Of a stretch of 64,000 bases of DNA, positions 17,436 to 27,068 are shown piece after piece. Position 1 is the first letter of the stretch; each line of letters starts with the position of its first letter. The notes beneath the pieces are model-generated. The model made no database searches. It was given only the letters and a program-made list of their open reading frames with translations, and had not been told where the DNA came from. This DNA is from an uncultured Pelagibacteraceae bacterium (GTDB taxonomy: Bacteria > Pseudomonadota > Alphaproteobacteria > Pelagibacterales > AG-422-B15), in NCBI GenBank assembly GCA_902544525.1, contig CACCCN010000001.1:229289-293288 (forward strand). The letters are read 5' to 3'. Made by a program: the position numbers and the translations under genes.

Positions 17436-17999
17436 ATGGTAAAAAAGAAAAAAAATACAGAAAAAGAAACTGTTGATATTGAAATACCAGAAAAAATGGA
17501 CACACCTCAAGCTGAGGAACAATCACAAATTAATTCTGACGAACTTGATGATTTAAAAAATCAATTATTAAGAGCTTTAGCTGATAGTGAAAATAATCGC
17601 CGTAGGTTTGAAAAAGAGAAAGAAGATTTGAGTGCATATGTAATTTCTAATTTTGCAAAAGAAATGCTAGCAGTATTAGATAATTTAAACCGAGCGCTTG
17701 AAGTAAGTGATAAAATTAATATCGAAGATAAAAATGTAGATAATAATACAAAAAATTTTATTGAGGGTGTAAAGCTTACTGAGAAACAATTAAACTCAAT
17801 TTTTGAAAAATTTAAGATTATTAAAATTGATACATTAGATCAAAAATTTGATCCTAATATACATCAAGCTATGTTTGAAATTGAAAATGACGAAGTTGAA
17901 GAGGGAACAATACTTCAAGTAGTTCAAGAAGGATTTAAAATAGAAGACAGACTATTGAGACCTGCTTTAGTTGGTGTATCAAAAAAAACTTCAAAATAG
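17436..17999 (+). CDS. grpE: Nucleotide exchange factor GrpE
   Basis: DnaK co-chaperone, 187 residues. It has an acidic, charged N-terminus, a long coiled coil (about residues 35-100; LKNQLLRALADSENNRRRFEK) and a C-terminal beta domain with FDPNIHQAMFEI near 140 and the LRPALVGVSK tail. It promotes ADP release from DnaK. It precedes dnaK by 118 bases, and dnaK probably has its own promoter. No CIRCE inverted repeat is visible upstream. Confidence 0.95.
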   Translation: MVKKKKNTEKETVDIEIPEKMDTPQAEEQSQINSDELDDLKNQLLRALADSENNRRRFEKEKEDLSAYVISNFAKEMLAVLDNLNRALEVSDKINIEDKNVDNNTKNFIEGVKLTEKQLNSIFEKFKIIKIDTLDQKFDPNIHQAMFEIENDEVEEGTILQVVQEGFKIEDRLLRPALVGVSKKTSK

Positions 18000-18058
18000 T
18001 CCATATATTTAGCCAAATATTTACTTTTTTTAAAAAATTAAAAAGTTATCTCCAGGGC

Positions 18059-18088
18059 CTTGTAGATCAATAGTGGACTAACTATATA
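18059..18088 (+). promoter_or_regulatory. Candidate heat-shock (sigma-32) promoter of dnaK
   Basis: CTTG at 18059-18062, then 18 bases, then ACTATAT at 18081-18087. This matches the alphaproteobacterial sigma-32 pattern as I recall it (CTTG-N17/18-CYTATNT) with one mismatch. It can also be read as a housekeeping promoter, TTGTAG (18060)-N17-TATATA (18083). It ends 30 bases before the dnaK ATG, whose ribosome site is AAGAGAG. Confidence 0.5.
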
Positions 18089-18117
18089 TAAATCAAATAT
18101 TAAAAGAGAGAAATAAA

Positions 18118-20031
18118 ATGTCAAAAGTAATAGGTATAGATTTAGGAACAACTAACTGCTGTGTTTCAATAATGGATGGTAAAAATTCCAAAGTCATTGA
18201 AAACTCAGAAGGCTCAAGAACAACCCCTTCTATTGTTGGTTTTAGTAAAGATGGTGAAAAAGTTGTAGGTCAACCTGCAAAAAGACAAGCAGTTACTAAT
18301 CCTGAGAATACACTATTTGCTATTAAAAGATTAATTGGAAGATCATTTGATGATCCTACAGTTCAAAAAGATGTAGAAATGGTTCCATACAAAATAGTAA
18401 AGGCTGATAGTGGTGATGCATGGGTTGAAGCTTCTGGAGAAAAATATTCTCCTTCTCAGATTTCTGCTTTCATTTTAACAAAGCTGAAGGAAGACGCTGA
18501 AAGATATTTAGGTGAAAAAGTTGAAAAGGCTGTTATCACAGTTCCAGCGTATTTTAATGACTCACAAAGACAAGCAACTAAAGATGCTGGAAAAATAGCT
18601 GGACTAGAAGTTGAAAGAATTGTTAATGAACCAACTGCCGCAGCACTAGCATACGGACTTGATAAGAAAGATGGCAAAACTATTGCTGTTTATGATTTGG
18701 GTGGTGGAACATTTGATGTTTCTATTCTTGAAATTGGTGATGGCGTATTTGAAGTAAAATCAACTAATGGTGATACATTTTTAGGTGGTGAAGATTTTGA
18801 TACAAGGCTATTGAACTATCTTGCTGATGAGTTTAAAAAAGAAAATGGAATTGATTTAAAACAAGATAAACTTGCACTTCAAAGACTTAAAGAGGCGGCA
18901 GAAAAAGCAAAAATTGAACTTTCATCTACAGCTCAAACTGAAGTCAACCTTCCATTTATTACGGCAGATCAGTCTGGTCCGAAACATTTAACTCTAACAA
19001 TTACTAGAGCTAAACTAGAGTCATTGGTTGAAGATTTAATTCAAAAAACAATTACTCCTTGTGAAGCGGCTCTTAAAGATGCTGGTTTATCTGCTGGAGA
19101 AATTGATGAAATTGTTCTTGTTGGTGGAATGACAAGGATGCCTAAAGTCATTGAAACTGTAAAAACTTTTTTTGGGAAAGAACCTAATAAAGGCGTAAAC
19201 CCTGATGAAGTAGTTGCTATGGGTGCAGCAATTCAAGCTGGTATTCTACAAGGTGATGTAAAAGATGTGCTTCTTTTGGATGTTACACCATTATCACTTG
19301 GAATCGAAACTTTAGGAGGTGTTGCTACCAAATTAATTGATAAAAACACTACTATTCCAACAAAAAAAAGTCAGACCTTTTCTACCGCGGAGGATAATCA
19401 ATCTGCAGTTACGATTAGAGTTGTTCAAGGTGAAAGAGAAATGGCTTCAGATAATAAACAGCTAGGTGATTTTAATTTAGATGGTATTCCGCCGGCACCA
19501 AGAGGAACACCACAAATTGAGGTTACTTTTGATATTGATGCAAATGGAATTGTGAATGTTTCTGCAAAAGATAAAGGTACAGGAAAAGAGCAACAAATTA
19601 CAATTCAAGCCTCGGGTGGTCTCAGCGATGAAGACATAGAAAAAATGGTTAAAGATGCTGAGGCTAACGCTGAGTCTGACAAGAAAAAGAGAGAGTTAGT
19701 GGATACAAGAAATCAAGCTGACACAATGATACACTCCTCAGAAAAAAATCTTTCTGAATATGGCGATAAAGTTACTGCTGATGAAAAAGCTGCAATTGAA
19801 AAAGATGTTCAAGCTCTGAAAGACTTACTTGAAAGTGAAGATTTAGAAAAAATTAAATCTGCTTTAGAAGCATTGACTCAGTCTTCAATGAAACTTGGTG
19901 AAGCTATGTATAAAGAACAGCAAGCGGCTGCAGGCGCAGCTGAACCCAACCAGGGAGATGGACAACCAAAGGATGAAAATGTTGTTGATGCAGACTTTGA
20001 AGAAGTAAAAGAAGATAGTAAGCAAGCCTAA
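18118..20031 (+). CDS. dnaK: Molecular chaperone DnaK (Hsp70)
   Basis: 637-residue Hsp70. The N-terminal ATPase domain has [12 protein letters not shown], the [21 protein letters not shown] stretch split near residue 140, and [17 protein letters not shown] near 193. The substrate-binding domain begins after [19 protein letters not shown] near 385. The tail ends in the acidic [14 protein letters not shown] typical of proteobacterial DnaK. It acts with GrpE upstream and DnaJ 21 bases downstream, and folds or refolds cytoplasmic proteins. Codon use is more biased than in its neighbours, in line with high expression. Confidence 0.98.
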   Translation: MSKVIGIDLGTTNCCVSIMDGKNSKVIENSEGSRTTPSIVGFSKDGEKVVGQPAKRQAVTNPENTLFAIKRLIGRSFDDPTVQKDVEMVPYKIVKADSGDAWVEASGEKYSPSQISAFILTKLKEDAERYLGEKVEKAVITVPAYFNDSQRQATKDAGKIAGLEVERIVNEPTAAALAYGLDKKDGKTIAVYDLGGGTFDVSILEIGDGVFEVKSTNGDTFLGGEDFDTRLLNYLADEFKKENGIDLKQDKLALQRLKEAAEKAKIELSSTAQTEVNLPFITADQSGPKHLTLTITRAKLESLVEDLIQKTITPCEAALKDAGLSAGEIDEIVLVGGMTRMPKVIETVKTFFGKEPNKGVNPDEVVAMGAAIQAGILQGDVKDVLLLDVTPLSLGIETLGGVATKLIDKNTTIPTKKSQTFSTAEDNQSAVTIRVVQGEREMASDNKQLGDFNLDGIPPAPRGTPQIEVTFDIDANGIVNVSAKDKGTGKEQQITIQASGGLSDEDIEKMVKDAEANAESDKKKRELVDTRNQADTMIHSSEKNLSEYGDKVTADEKAAIEKDVQALKDLLESEDLEKIKSALEALTQSSMKLGEAMYKEQQAAAGAAEPNQGDGQPKDENVVDADFEEVKEDSKQA

Positions 20032-20052
20032 ATATTTTTTAATGAGGGCTTT

Positions 20053-21168
20053 ATGTCTAAAAGAGATTACTATGAGGTATTAGGGGTTAATCAATCTGCT
20101 AGTGACGCAGAATTGAAAAAGGCTTACTATAAGCTTGCAAAACAAAATCACCCAGATCAAAATCCTGATAATCCCGAAGCTGAGAAAAAGTTTAAAGAAG
20201 CTAGCGAGGCTTACGCCGTACTCTCTGATAAAGAGAAAAAAAGTGCTTATGATCAATTTGGTCATGCTGGTGTTGAAGGTAACATGGGTGGAGGTTTTGA
20301 TTCTAACTTTTCATTTGATGATATTTTTTCAAATTTTTTTGGCGACTCTTCTCCATTTGGTGGCGGTGGAAGACGCAGCAGTAATAGAGGTTCAGATTTA
20401 CAATATGAAGTTACAGTTAGCCTAGAAGAAGCATTTAATGGAAAAAAATTAAAAATAGACATTCCCACACAAGTAAAGTGCAATGATTGTAATTGTACAG
20501 GTGCCAATAAGGGCAGCTCTCCAGTAACATGCCCAATGTGTAATGGACGTGGCCAAATCAGATCTCAACAGGGATTTTTTTCAGTACAGCAAACTTGTCC
20601 ACAATGTAACGGCAAAGGAGAAATAATTTCTGATCCATGCAAAACTTGTCGTGGCACAGGAAGAGTTCAGAAAAATAAATCATTAATGGTTAATATACCA
20701 AAAGGTGTTGACGATGGTTCAAGAATAAGACTATCAGGAGAGGGTGAAGCTGGACTTAATGGTGGACAACAAGGCGATTTATATATTTTTGTTACATTAA
20801 AAAGACACACTTTATTTATTAGGGAAGATGAAAACTTATTTTCTGAAGTTCCAATATCTATTATAGATGCAGCTATTGGTGGCACCATTGATGTTCCAAC
20901 AATTGATGGTGGTAAAGCTAGACTTAAAGTACCTGCTGGAACCCAGTCTGGTGACCAATTCAGACTTAAATCTAAAGGCATGCCAAATGTTAGAGGCGGC
21001 AGAGTTGGTGACTTGTATATTCAAGCAAAACTTGAGACACCTGTAAAATTAAACAAAAAACAAATAGAATTACTTGAATCATTTCAAGAAATGTCTTCAG
21101 AAACAGAAACTCCATTGAAAAGTGAATATTTTAAAAAAGCAAGAGAGTTTTGGAAAACTAGAAAGTAA
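20053..21168 (+). CDS. dnaJ: Chaperone protein DnaJ (Hsp40)
   Basis: 371-residue type I J-protein. The J domain (residues 1-70) has HPD in [16 protein letters not shown]-rich linker follows (about 75-115). The zinc-finger region holds four CXXCXGXG-type repeats ([32 protein letters not shown], about 142-205), and then the C-terminal substrate domain. The first repeat reads CNDCNCTG, with C in place of the usual G at its fifth position. It stimulates DnaK ATPase. The gene is preceded by GAGGG and lies 21 bases after dnaK. Confidence 0.98.
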   Translation: MSKRDYYEVLGVNQSASDAELKKAYYKLAKQNHPDQNPDNPEAEKKFKEASEAYAVLSDKEKKSAYDQFGHAGVEGNMGGGFDSNFSFDDIFSNFFGDSSPFGGGGRRSSNRGSDLQYEVTVSLEEAFNGKKLKIDIPTQVKCNDCNCTGANKGSSPVTCPMCNGRGQIRSQQGFFSVQQTCPQCNGKGEIISDPCKTCRGTGRVQKNKSLMVNIPKGVDDGSRIRLSGEGEAGLNGGQQGDLYIFVTLKRHTLFIREDENLFSEVPISIIDAAIGGTIDVPTIDGGKARLKVPAGTQSGDQFRLKSKGMPNVRGGRVGDLYIQAKLETPVKLNKKQIELLESFQEMSSETETPLKSEYFKKAREFWKTRK

Positions 21169-21173
21169 TAATT

Positions 21174-21623
21174 ATGTCCAATTTTACAGATCAAGAACTA
21201 ATTAATCTTTATAATAAAAATGAAAATTTTCAGTCATTGTATAAGATGAAGTGCATTGATTTAAATACCAATGATGGGACAATTGAGTTTGAGTTTGATA
21301 TCGAAAAAAAGTTTTGTAATCCTACAGGTGATGTTCAAGGTGGTTTACTGTCAGGTATGATTGATGATACAATGGCGCTTGCATTTATATTTAAGACGCA
21401 ATTTACTAAACGCCCACCAACTATAGAGATCAAAACCAATTTTTTATATCCAACAAGAGTAGGAAAAGCTTATGGATATGGTCGTATTGTAAAATCAGGA
21501 AAAAACCTGGTTTTTTTAGAGGGTCACTTAAAGCAAGATGATCGAATTGTAGTGACCGCAACATCTACTGCAGTTATAGTTGATATGCCTACTTCAAGAG
21601 CGTCAATATTAAGTAAGAAATAA
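21174..21623 (+). CDS. PaaI-type hotdog thioesterase
   Basis: 149-residue single hotdog domain. The active-site region reads GDVQGGLLSGMIDDTMALAF near residues 52-71, matching the HGG-type motif of the PaaI/YbdB group, followed by IEIKTNFLYPTRVG. Such enzymes hydrolyse acyl-CoA or phenylacetyl-CoA-type thioesters; the substrate here is unknown. It begins 5 bases after dnaJ and ends 12 bases before the reductase gene, so probable read-through from the chaperone operon. Confidence 0.82.
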   Translation: MSNFTDQELINLYNKNENFQSLYKMKCIDLNTNDGTIEFEFDIEKKFCNPTGDVQGGLLSGMIDDTMALAFIFKTQFTKRPPTIEIKTNFLYPTRVGKAYGYGRIVKSGKNLVFLEGHLKQDDRIVVTATSTAVIVDMPTSRASILSKK

Positions 21624-21635
21624 GGGCTAAATATA

Positions 21636-22643
21636 ATGCAAAATAAACAATGGATCTTGAACTCATTTCCAGTTGGTGAGATTCAAGATAACGATTTAAT
21701 TCTTAGAGACTCTGAATTAAACGCAATTAATGATGGGGAAGTTTTAATAAAAAATATTTATCTTTCGCTAGATCCCGCTAATAGAGGATGGATGAGCGGA
21801 AGGGCATCTTATGTTGATGCTATGAAAATTGGTGACATTATGAGAGGTGGCACGATTGGAATAATAAAAGAGTCTAAAAATGAAAAATATAAAGAAGGGC
21901 AAATTGTTCAATATCAAGGTGGTTGGCAGGAGTACTGTATCAATGAAGGTAAGGGCCTTAGACTTGTTCCACAGAACTCGGGTTTAGACCTCCCTTCGTT
22001 TCTAAGTGTCATGGGCATGCCGGGTATTACAGCTTATTTTGGGTTACTTGATGTTTTAAAACCTATGGAAGGTGAAACTCTAGTTGTTTCAGGAGCAGCT
22101 GGCGCCGTTGGATCTATAGTATCACAAATTGCAAAAATTAAAGGCTGTAATGTGATTGGTATAGCTGGAACAGAGGAAAAATGTAATTGGCTTCTTAGAG
22201 ATTTAAAAGTTGATGGAGCAATTAACTATAAAACTGAAAATTTAAAAGATCGGCTTAAAGATCTTTGTCCTAATGGTGTAGATATGTATTTTGATAATGT
22301 TGGAGGAGAAATTACTGAAGCAGTAATAAATAGATTTAATATTGGTGGCAGAATGAGTATTTGTGGACAAATTTCAGGTTACAACAGTGAAACTGTTCAA
22401 CCAGGACCTCGCAACTGGATTAATATACTTGTTAAGAGACTTAAGGTGCAAGGTTTCATAGTTTTTGATTATCAGAGTAGAGCTAAGGAAGCATTTATAG
22501 ATATGTCTAAATGGATTGCAGAAGGAAAGCTGCATCACAAAAACCATATCGTTGATGGACTTGAAAATGCAGTCTCAAGCCTAAAAATGTTATTTTCTGG
22601 TGAGAATAAGGGCAAAATGATCGTTCGTATTGCTAACGATTAG
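21636..22643 (+). CDS. NADP-dependent oxidoreductase, CurA/prostaglandin-reductase type
   Basis: 335-residue medium-chain dehydrogenase/reductase without the zinc ligands. YLSLDPANRGWMSGRASY near residue 47 is characteristic of the leukotriene B4 dehydrogenase/CurA group. The NADP-binding motif is VSGAAGAVGSIVSQIAK near 150, then GIAGTEEKCNWL. It likely reduces alpha,beta-unsaturated ketones or aldehydes, a detoxification role. Co-directional with the thioesterase; its 3' end overlaps the convergent galE by 11 bases. Confidence 0.88.
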   Translation: MQNKQWILNSFPVGEIQDNDLILRDSELNAINDGEVLIKNIYLSLDPANRGWMSGRASYVDAMKIGDIMRGGTIGIIKESKNEKYKEGQIVQYQGGWQEYCINEGKGLRLVPQNSGLDLPSFLSVMGMPGITAYFGLLDVLKPMEGETLVVSGAAGAVGSIVSQIAKIKGCNVIGIAGTEEKCNWLLRDLKVDGAINYKTENLKDRLKDLCPNGVDMYFDNVGGEITEAVINRFNIGGRMSICGQISGYNSETVQPGPRNWINILVKRLKVQGFIVFDYQSRAKEAFIDMSKWIAEGKLHHKNHIVDGLENAVSSLKMLFSGENKGKMIVRIAND

Positions 22644-23622
22644 AATGTTGAAGATGTTTTTTAGAGTGCCAGTTCCATGCCGTTTTTATAATTTCTTTAA
22701 TATTAGTATATTCCGGCTCCCAATTTAAAATTGATTTAATCTTCTGATTATCAGCAATAAGGATTGGAGGGTCACCATCTCTTTTGTCTGCATACTTTAA
22801 TTCAATTTTTTTTTGTGTCACTGCATCACAAGCTTGAATTATTTCTAAAACACTAAAACCTAATCCTAACCCTATATTAAATTCATCTTTGAATGTTTGG
22901 TTATTAAATTTACTCATCGCTAAATAATGAGCTTTTACAATATCATTTACATGAACATAATCTCTTACACAGGTTCCATCTTTAGTAGGATAATTTGAAC
23001 CAAAGATTGTAAACTGATTTTTTTTATCTATTAAAGATATGAGGGCATTTGGTATTAGGTGAGTTTCATTGATTCTATCTTCACCATAATCACCGCTTGG
23101 ATCCGCACCACAGGCATTAAAATATCTGAGATTTATTGTGTTTAAATTATATCTATTTGAGAATTCATTAATTAATTTTTCTGCCTTTAATTTACTCTCA
23201 CCATATGGATTAGTTGGGATCTTTTGATGTTCTTCACTTATCAACTTTTCGTTTGTATTTCCATAGACTGCAGCGCTTGACGAGAATATCAGATTATTTA
23301 AATCATTTTTAATTATTAGTTCTAAAAGATTATTTGTACCAATTATGTTATTTTTATAATAGCTGTCAGGATCAATCACAGATTCACTAACAATTGACTT
23401 GCCAGCAAAATGAAAGACTCCATCAAACTTATGTTTGTGCAGTTTATTTAAAAGTTTATCTTTATCCCTGAGATCTAAATTAATGAACTCACAATCTTTT
23501 GTATTATATAGATGTCCTGTTGATAGATTGTCTATAATTGTAATTTCAGCATTAGTTTTTTTTAAGAAATTGACCATATGTGATCCTATATAGCCAGCTC
23601 CACCTGTAATAAGATATTTCAT
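22633..23622 (-). CDS. galE: UDP-glucose 4-epimerase
   Basis: Extended SDR epimerase, 329 residues. It has GGAGYIGSHMVNFLK at the N-terminus, FHFAGKSIVSESV near 91, the YXXXK pair in NPYGESKLKAE near 146, and RYFNACGADPSGDYGE near 170, all GalE hallmarks. It interconverts UDP-glucose and UDP-galactose for surface polysaccharides. Last gene of a minus-strand run dapB-SDR-PfkB-glycosyltransferase-galE; it starts 6 bases after the glycosyltransferase-like gene. Confidence 0.93.
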   Translation of the reverse strand: MKYLITGGAGYIGSHMVNFLKKTNAEITIIDNLSTGHLYNTKDCEFINLDLRDKDKLLNKLHKHKFDGVFHFAGKSIVSESVIDPDSYYKNNIIGTNNLLELIIKNDLNNLIFSSSAAVYGNTNEKLISEEHQKIPTNPYGESKLKAEKLINEFSNRYNLNTINLRYFNACGADPSGDYGEDRINETHLIPNALISLIDKKNQFTIFGSNYPTKDGTCVRDYVHVNDIVKAHYLAMSKFNNQTFKDEFNIGLGLGFSVLEIIQACDAVTQKKIELKYADKRDGDPPILIADNQKIKSILNWEPEYTNIKEIIKTAWNWHSKKHLQHSNR

Positions 23623-23628
23623 AAAAAT

Positions 23629-24528
23629 TTATGATTTATTATATCTAAGAGACATTTTTATAATATTATCATCCTCATCAAACATATCTATGGTGTAATT
23701 CTTATCTAGCCTCATTTTATCCTGACTAACCATATGCATTATACTAACAGCGTCGTAGGGAGCATAATAGTCTGTAAACAAATTTTGTTTTTTTGACCAT
23801 CTATAGGGACCCATATAATTGCAAATATCTGGTAATGCCTCAAATGAAAGTTTTTCATAATAACTAATGATACCAAGGGCTAATTGTGTGGTTGTAAATA
23901 TTCTAACTCGAGGATTCTTTAATAATTTTGCTTGCCAAAATCTTAATCTTTCCCAATGAGGAGAGCTTCTGCCAATTCCAAAAACTCCTGCATTTAAAGT
24001 TGGGCGCGCAATCATGTTTTTAACTATATCTTTTTTTAAGCCTGCTTTAATCGCATTTTTATAAAGAATATTTTTAAGAAGAAAAAAGGGGCCAAATATA
24101 TTTTTTAAACTCATATGTCGTTCTTGTAACCTGGAAGCCTGTGAAACTATAGCTAGCTTTTTTTTCAGCATAACTGTTTTAATAATTTGTATTGCTTTCT
24201 CGTCTTGGACCCAAGCATCAGCATCTATCCAGATTAAATTTTCAGAGTCAGGAAATAATTTATCAAGCCATACTTTGGCTAACTCAACTTTCAAATGGTT
24301 TTTTTTACCGGCTTTGATTTTTGATAATTTATTAGGCCACCCAGGATCAACGATGTCAACACCAAGAGATTTAAAATAAATTATTTCGTCTTCTTTTAAA
24401 CCACCGTCTAAGAAACATATGTTAAATTCTTGTCTTGTCGCTAAGTTTAATAATGAATTTAAAAGATCTTTTAAAAGCTCAAAATAATTAGAGTCACCAC
24501 CAGATACGATGGTTAATTCTTGTTTCAT
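23629..24528 (-). CDS. Unrecognised glycosyltransferase-like protein (GT-A type fold suspected)
   Basis: 299 residues, no signal peptide. The start is LTIVSGGDSNYFELLKDLL; FNICFLDGGLKEDE near residue 40 and LIWIDADAWVQDE near 102 look like the beta strand and DXD metal motif of a GT-A nucleotide-diphospho-sugar transferase. I do not recognise the exact family, and donor and acceptor are unknown. The ATG at 24528 overlaps the PfkB-kinase stop (24530-24532) closely and the gene is followed by galE after 6 bases. A role in a galactose- or glucose-containing glycan is plausible from context only. Confidence 0.65.
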   Translation of the reverse strand: MKQELTIVSGGDSNYFELLKDLLNSLLNLATRQEFNICFLDGGLKEDEIIYFKSLGVDIVDPGWPNKLSKIKAGKKNHLKVELAKVWLDKLFPDSENLIWIDADAWVQDEKAIQIIKTVMLKKKLAIVSQASRLQERHMSLKNIFGPFFLLKNILYKNAIKAGLKKDIVKNMIARPTLNAGVFGIGRSSPHWERLRFWQAKLLKNPRVRIFTTTQLALGIISYYEKLSFEALPDICNYMGPYRWSKKQNLFTDYYAPYDAVSIMHMVSQDKMRLDKNYTIDMFDEDDNIIKMSLRYNKS

Positions 24529-24529
24529 T

Positions 24530-25492
24530 TTATAACCTAGCTCCAAATTTTTGAATTATGATTGAAGCCATTTTTACTCCCTCATGGCCACATACTTCTA
24601 AATTATTTGAGGTTAAAAACTTTGACAAAAAACCTGCAGCAAAAAGATCTCCTGCACCAGTAGTATCAACAAGATTTTGTATTTTTTCAGGATTTATATC
24701 AATGATTTCATTATTTTTAATTATTTTTGCCCCATTTTCTCCAAGAGTTACAGCGAATATCTTTCCAGTATTCTGACATTCTTTTACTGCATTTTCTAAT
24801 TCATTTGTCTCGAAAAGACTTTTAATCTCTGACTCGTTTGCAAACACTATATCTGCATAATTAATAATGATTTCTAAAAACTCATCTCTAAAGCGATCAA
24901 CACAAAATTGATCTGATATGCTAAACGCAATAGCCGTACCCGATTTACTGGCAGTTTCAATTGACTTTTTTATTGCTTTCTTTGCATTATCTAGATCCCA
25001 AAGATAGCCTTCTAGATATAACATCGAAGACTCTTCTATTATTCTCGAATCAATATCTTGCTCAGTTAATTCTTGAGATATTCCGAGATAAGTATTCATA
25101 GTTCTTTCGGCATCAGGAGAAACTAAAATTATACAGCGACCTGTATTCTTATCGGATGATGATTGGTTTATTTTAAAATATACATTTTGTTTTTCTAAAC
25201 CTTTAGCAAATTTAACACCCATTGTATCATTTTTCACTTTTCCAATAAATGCTGTTTTCAAATTCTGTTGTGCAATGCATACTATTGAGTTCGCAACAGA
25301 ACCTCCTGAAATAGTATTCACAACTTTAACTTCGCTACCTATTTTACTTACGATACTGTATTCTACTAAAGACATTGCTCCTTTATTAATTTTATTTTTT
25401 TCTAAATATGAATCATCTACCTCAGCAATTACATCTACAATCGCATTACCAATACCAACGATATCGAAATTTCTTTTTTTTACTTTTACCAT
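24530..25492 (-). CDS. PfkB-family sugar/nucleoside kinase (adenosine kinase-like)
   Basis: About 320 residues. It starts FDIVGIGNAIVDVIAEVDD, has SGGSVANSIVCIAQQ near 60-75 for the substrate side, and the catalytic/anion-hole motif VDTTGAGDLFAAGFLSKF near residue 285. In Alphaproteobacteria this subgroup is usually annotated adenosine kinase; the real substrate is not proven. The ATG at 25492 (MVKVKK) overlaps the SDR stop by 7 bases; 25504 is the alternative. Embedded between an SDR and a glycosyltransferase-like gene. Confidence 0.85.
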   Translation of the reverse strand: MVKVKKRNFDIVGIGNAIVDVIAEVDDSYLEKNKINKGAMSLVEYSIVSKIGSEVKVVNTISGGSVANSIVCIAQQNLKTAFIGKVKNDTMGVKFAKGLEKQNVYFKINQSSSDKNTGRCIILVSPDAERTMNTYLGISQELTEQDIDSRIIEESSMLYLEGYLWDLDNAKKAIKKSIETASKSGTAIAFSISDQFCVDRFRDEFLEIIINYADIVFANESEIKSLFETNELENAVKECQNTGKIFAVTLGENGAKIIKNNEIIDINPEKIQNLVDTTGAGDLFAAGFLSKFLTSNNLEVCGHEGVKMASIIIQKFGARL

Positions 25493-26214
25493 TTTTCGAC
25501 CCACGGTCTTAAGTCTATTTCGTGTGTCCAGGCATTGCGTGGTTGTTTATAAAGCCATAGATAATTACCAGCTATGTCATTTGGATTCATTAATCCATCA
25601 ATGGCTTTTTTTTCATTATAATAATCTTGAAATAGTTCCTTTATCCATGGAGTGTCTATAGCACCGTCAATTACAACATGTGCAACATGAATACCTTTAG
25701 GACCCAACTCTCTAGCCATGCTTTGAGCTAGAGATCTTTTAGCATGTTTCGCGCCAGAAAATGCTGCGAAGCCATCTGCTCCACGAACACTTGCAGTTGC
25801 GCCTGTAAATATTATTGTTCCCGATTCTCTGTTGATCATATAATTGGCAACTTCTCTACCAATTAAAAAAGCTCCAAAAGCAGCCATTTCCCATGTTTTA
25901 TAATATTTTTGAGAGGTGGTTTCTGTGATACCAAATTTTATATTTCCTCCAATGTTGTATATAGCTGCATCAATGGGTCCAATATTTTTTTCAATATTTT
26001 TTATAAATTCAATAACGTCATTTTCTTTTCTAGCATCTAGAGAGTATCCATAAAAAACTCCACCTGAAGTTTCAATTTCTTTTTGCAGGGTAACTAATTT
26101 ATCACCATTTCGTCTGGCAGCGACTACTATGAACCCTTCATTAGAAAAACATTTACAAATCGCACTACCTAAATTATCTCCAGCTCCGACTACTAATGCG
26201 ATTTTATTTTTCAT
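25486..26214 (-). CDS. SDR-family protein with Phe at the catalytic Tyr position
   Basis: 242-residue short-chain dehydrogenase/reductase fold. The cofactor motif is VVGAGDNLGSAICK at the N-terminus, NIGGN near 91, and TGATASVRGADGFAAF near 138. The usual YXXXK reads FSGAK (about residues 153-157), so the catalytic tyrosine is phenylalanine while the lysine remains. I recall a proteobacterial SDR subfamily with this form, so it may be normal for its group, but the chemistry is unclear. Starts 4 bases after the dapB stop and overlaps the kinase gene. Confidence 0.85.
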   Translation of the reverse strand: MKNKIALVVGAGDNLGSAICKCFSNEGFIVVAARRNGDKLVTLQKEIETSGGVFYGYSLDARKENDVIEFIKNIEKNIGPIDAAIYNIGGNIKFGITETTSQKYYKTWEMAAFGAFLIGREVANYMINRESGTIIFTGATASVRGADGFAAFSGAKHAKRSLAQSMARELGPKGIHVAHVVIDGAIDTPWIKELFQDYYNEKKAIDGLMNPNDIAGNYLWLYKQPRNAWTHEIDLRPWVEKW

Positions 26215-26218
26215 GGTT

Positions 26219-27025
26219 TTATTTTCCTAAAACATCAATCATAGAAAATAATCCAGCCTTTTTATTAATACCCCACAAGGCAGCTTGTATCGCTCCAGTT
26301 GCAAAGATGCCTCTATCTAAGGCTTCATGACTCAATTCTATAACTTCGTCTTTTGATGAGAAGATTATTTTATGATCTCCAACAACATTTCCTTTTCTAA
26401 ATGAATTAAATGTAATTTTACCTTTTTTTGTTTTCTTTCTATTGCCTACTTTACTTATGACTTTTAACTTATCTAATTTTTGATTTCTTCCATTTGCAAT
26501 GGAATCACCTAACATTAATGCTGTTCCAGAAGGAGCATCTATTTTATTTTTATGATGAGTCTCTAAAATTTCAATATTAAATGAATCATTAAATAACGAG
26601 GCGGTTTTATTAATCACTTGTTGAAGTATATTTATCCCCATACTCATATTTCCAGATTTAATAATAGTTGCTTTTTTTGCGGCTAAACCAATTTTCTTTT
26701 CATCACTTGGGCTAAACCCAGTAGTTCCAATAACATGTACTATTTTATATTTTGCGGCCATCTCAGCATAATTTAATGTAGCAAGTGGTATGGTAAAATC
26801 GATAACGGCATCTGCTTTAGCGAAAAGTGGTTCGATTTTGTCAGTTATTATTATTCCAGTTTTTTTTGACTTAATTAACGCACTAATATCACTTCCAAGG
26901 AACTTGTTTTTGGAACCTTCTGTTGCACCTATAAGTTTCAGCGACTTATTTATTAAAATTTTTTTTATAATTGTTTGGCCCATTCTTCCAGATGCTCCCG
27001 TAACAATAATTTTAATTGGTTTCAT
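26219..27025 (-). CDS. dapB: 4-hydroxy-tetrahydrodipicolinate reductase
   Basis: Lysine/meso-diaminopimelate pathway enzyme, 268 residues. IIVTGASGRMGQTII binds NAD(P)H; VIDFTIPLATL near 74 and ETHHKNKIDAPSGTALML near 155 carry the catalytic histidine-lysine region. It supplies DAP for peptidoglycan and lysine for protein. Probably the first gene of a five-gene minus run. Upstream, 43 bases separate it from the hinT stop, so it may have its own promoter there or be read from the his operon. Confidence 0.95.
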   Translation of the reverse strand: MKPIKIIVTGASGRMGQTIIKKILINKSLKLIGATEGSKNKFLGSDISALIKSKKTGIIITDKIEPLFAKADAVIDFTIPLATLNYAEMAAKYKIVHVIGTTGFSPSDEKKIGLAAKKATIIKSGNMSMGINILQQVINKTASLFNDSFNIEILETHHKNKIDAPSGTALMLGDSIANGRNQKLDKLKVISKVGNRKKTKKGKITFNSFRKGNVVGDHKIIFSSKDEVIELSHEALDRGIFATGAIQAALWGINKKAGLFSMIDVLGK

Positions 27026-27068
27026 AATGTGTCAGAATAAATGAATTATATGAAAATGGTATGAAATA

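Noticed and set aside
17341-17526. Small minus-strand reading frame of 61 codons over the rph/grpE junction
   Set aside because: It overlaps the grpE start on the other strand, is very hydrophobic with no recognisable motif, and looks like a chance frame in AT-rich DNA.
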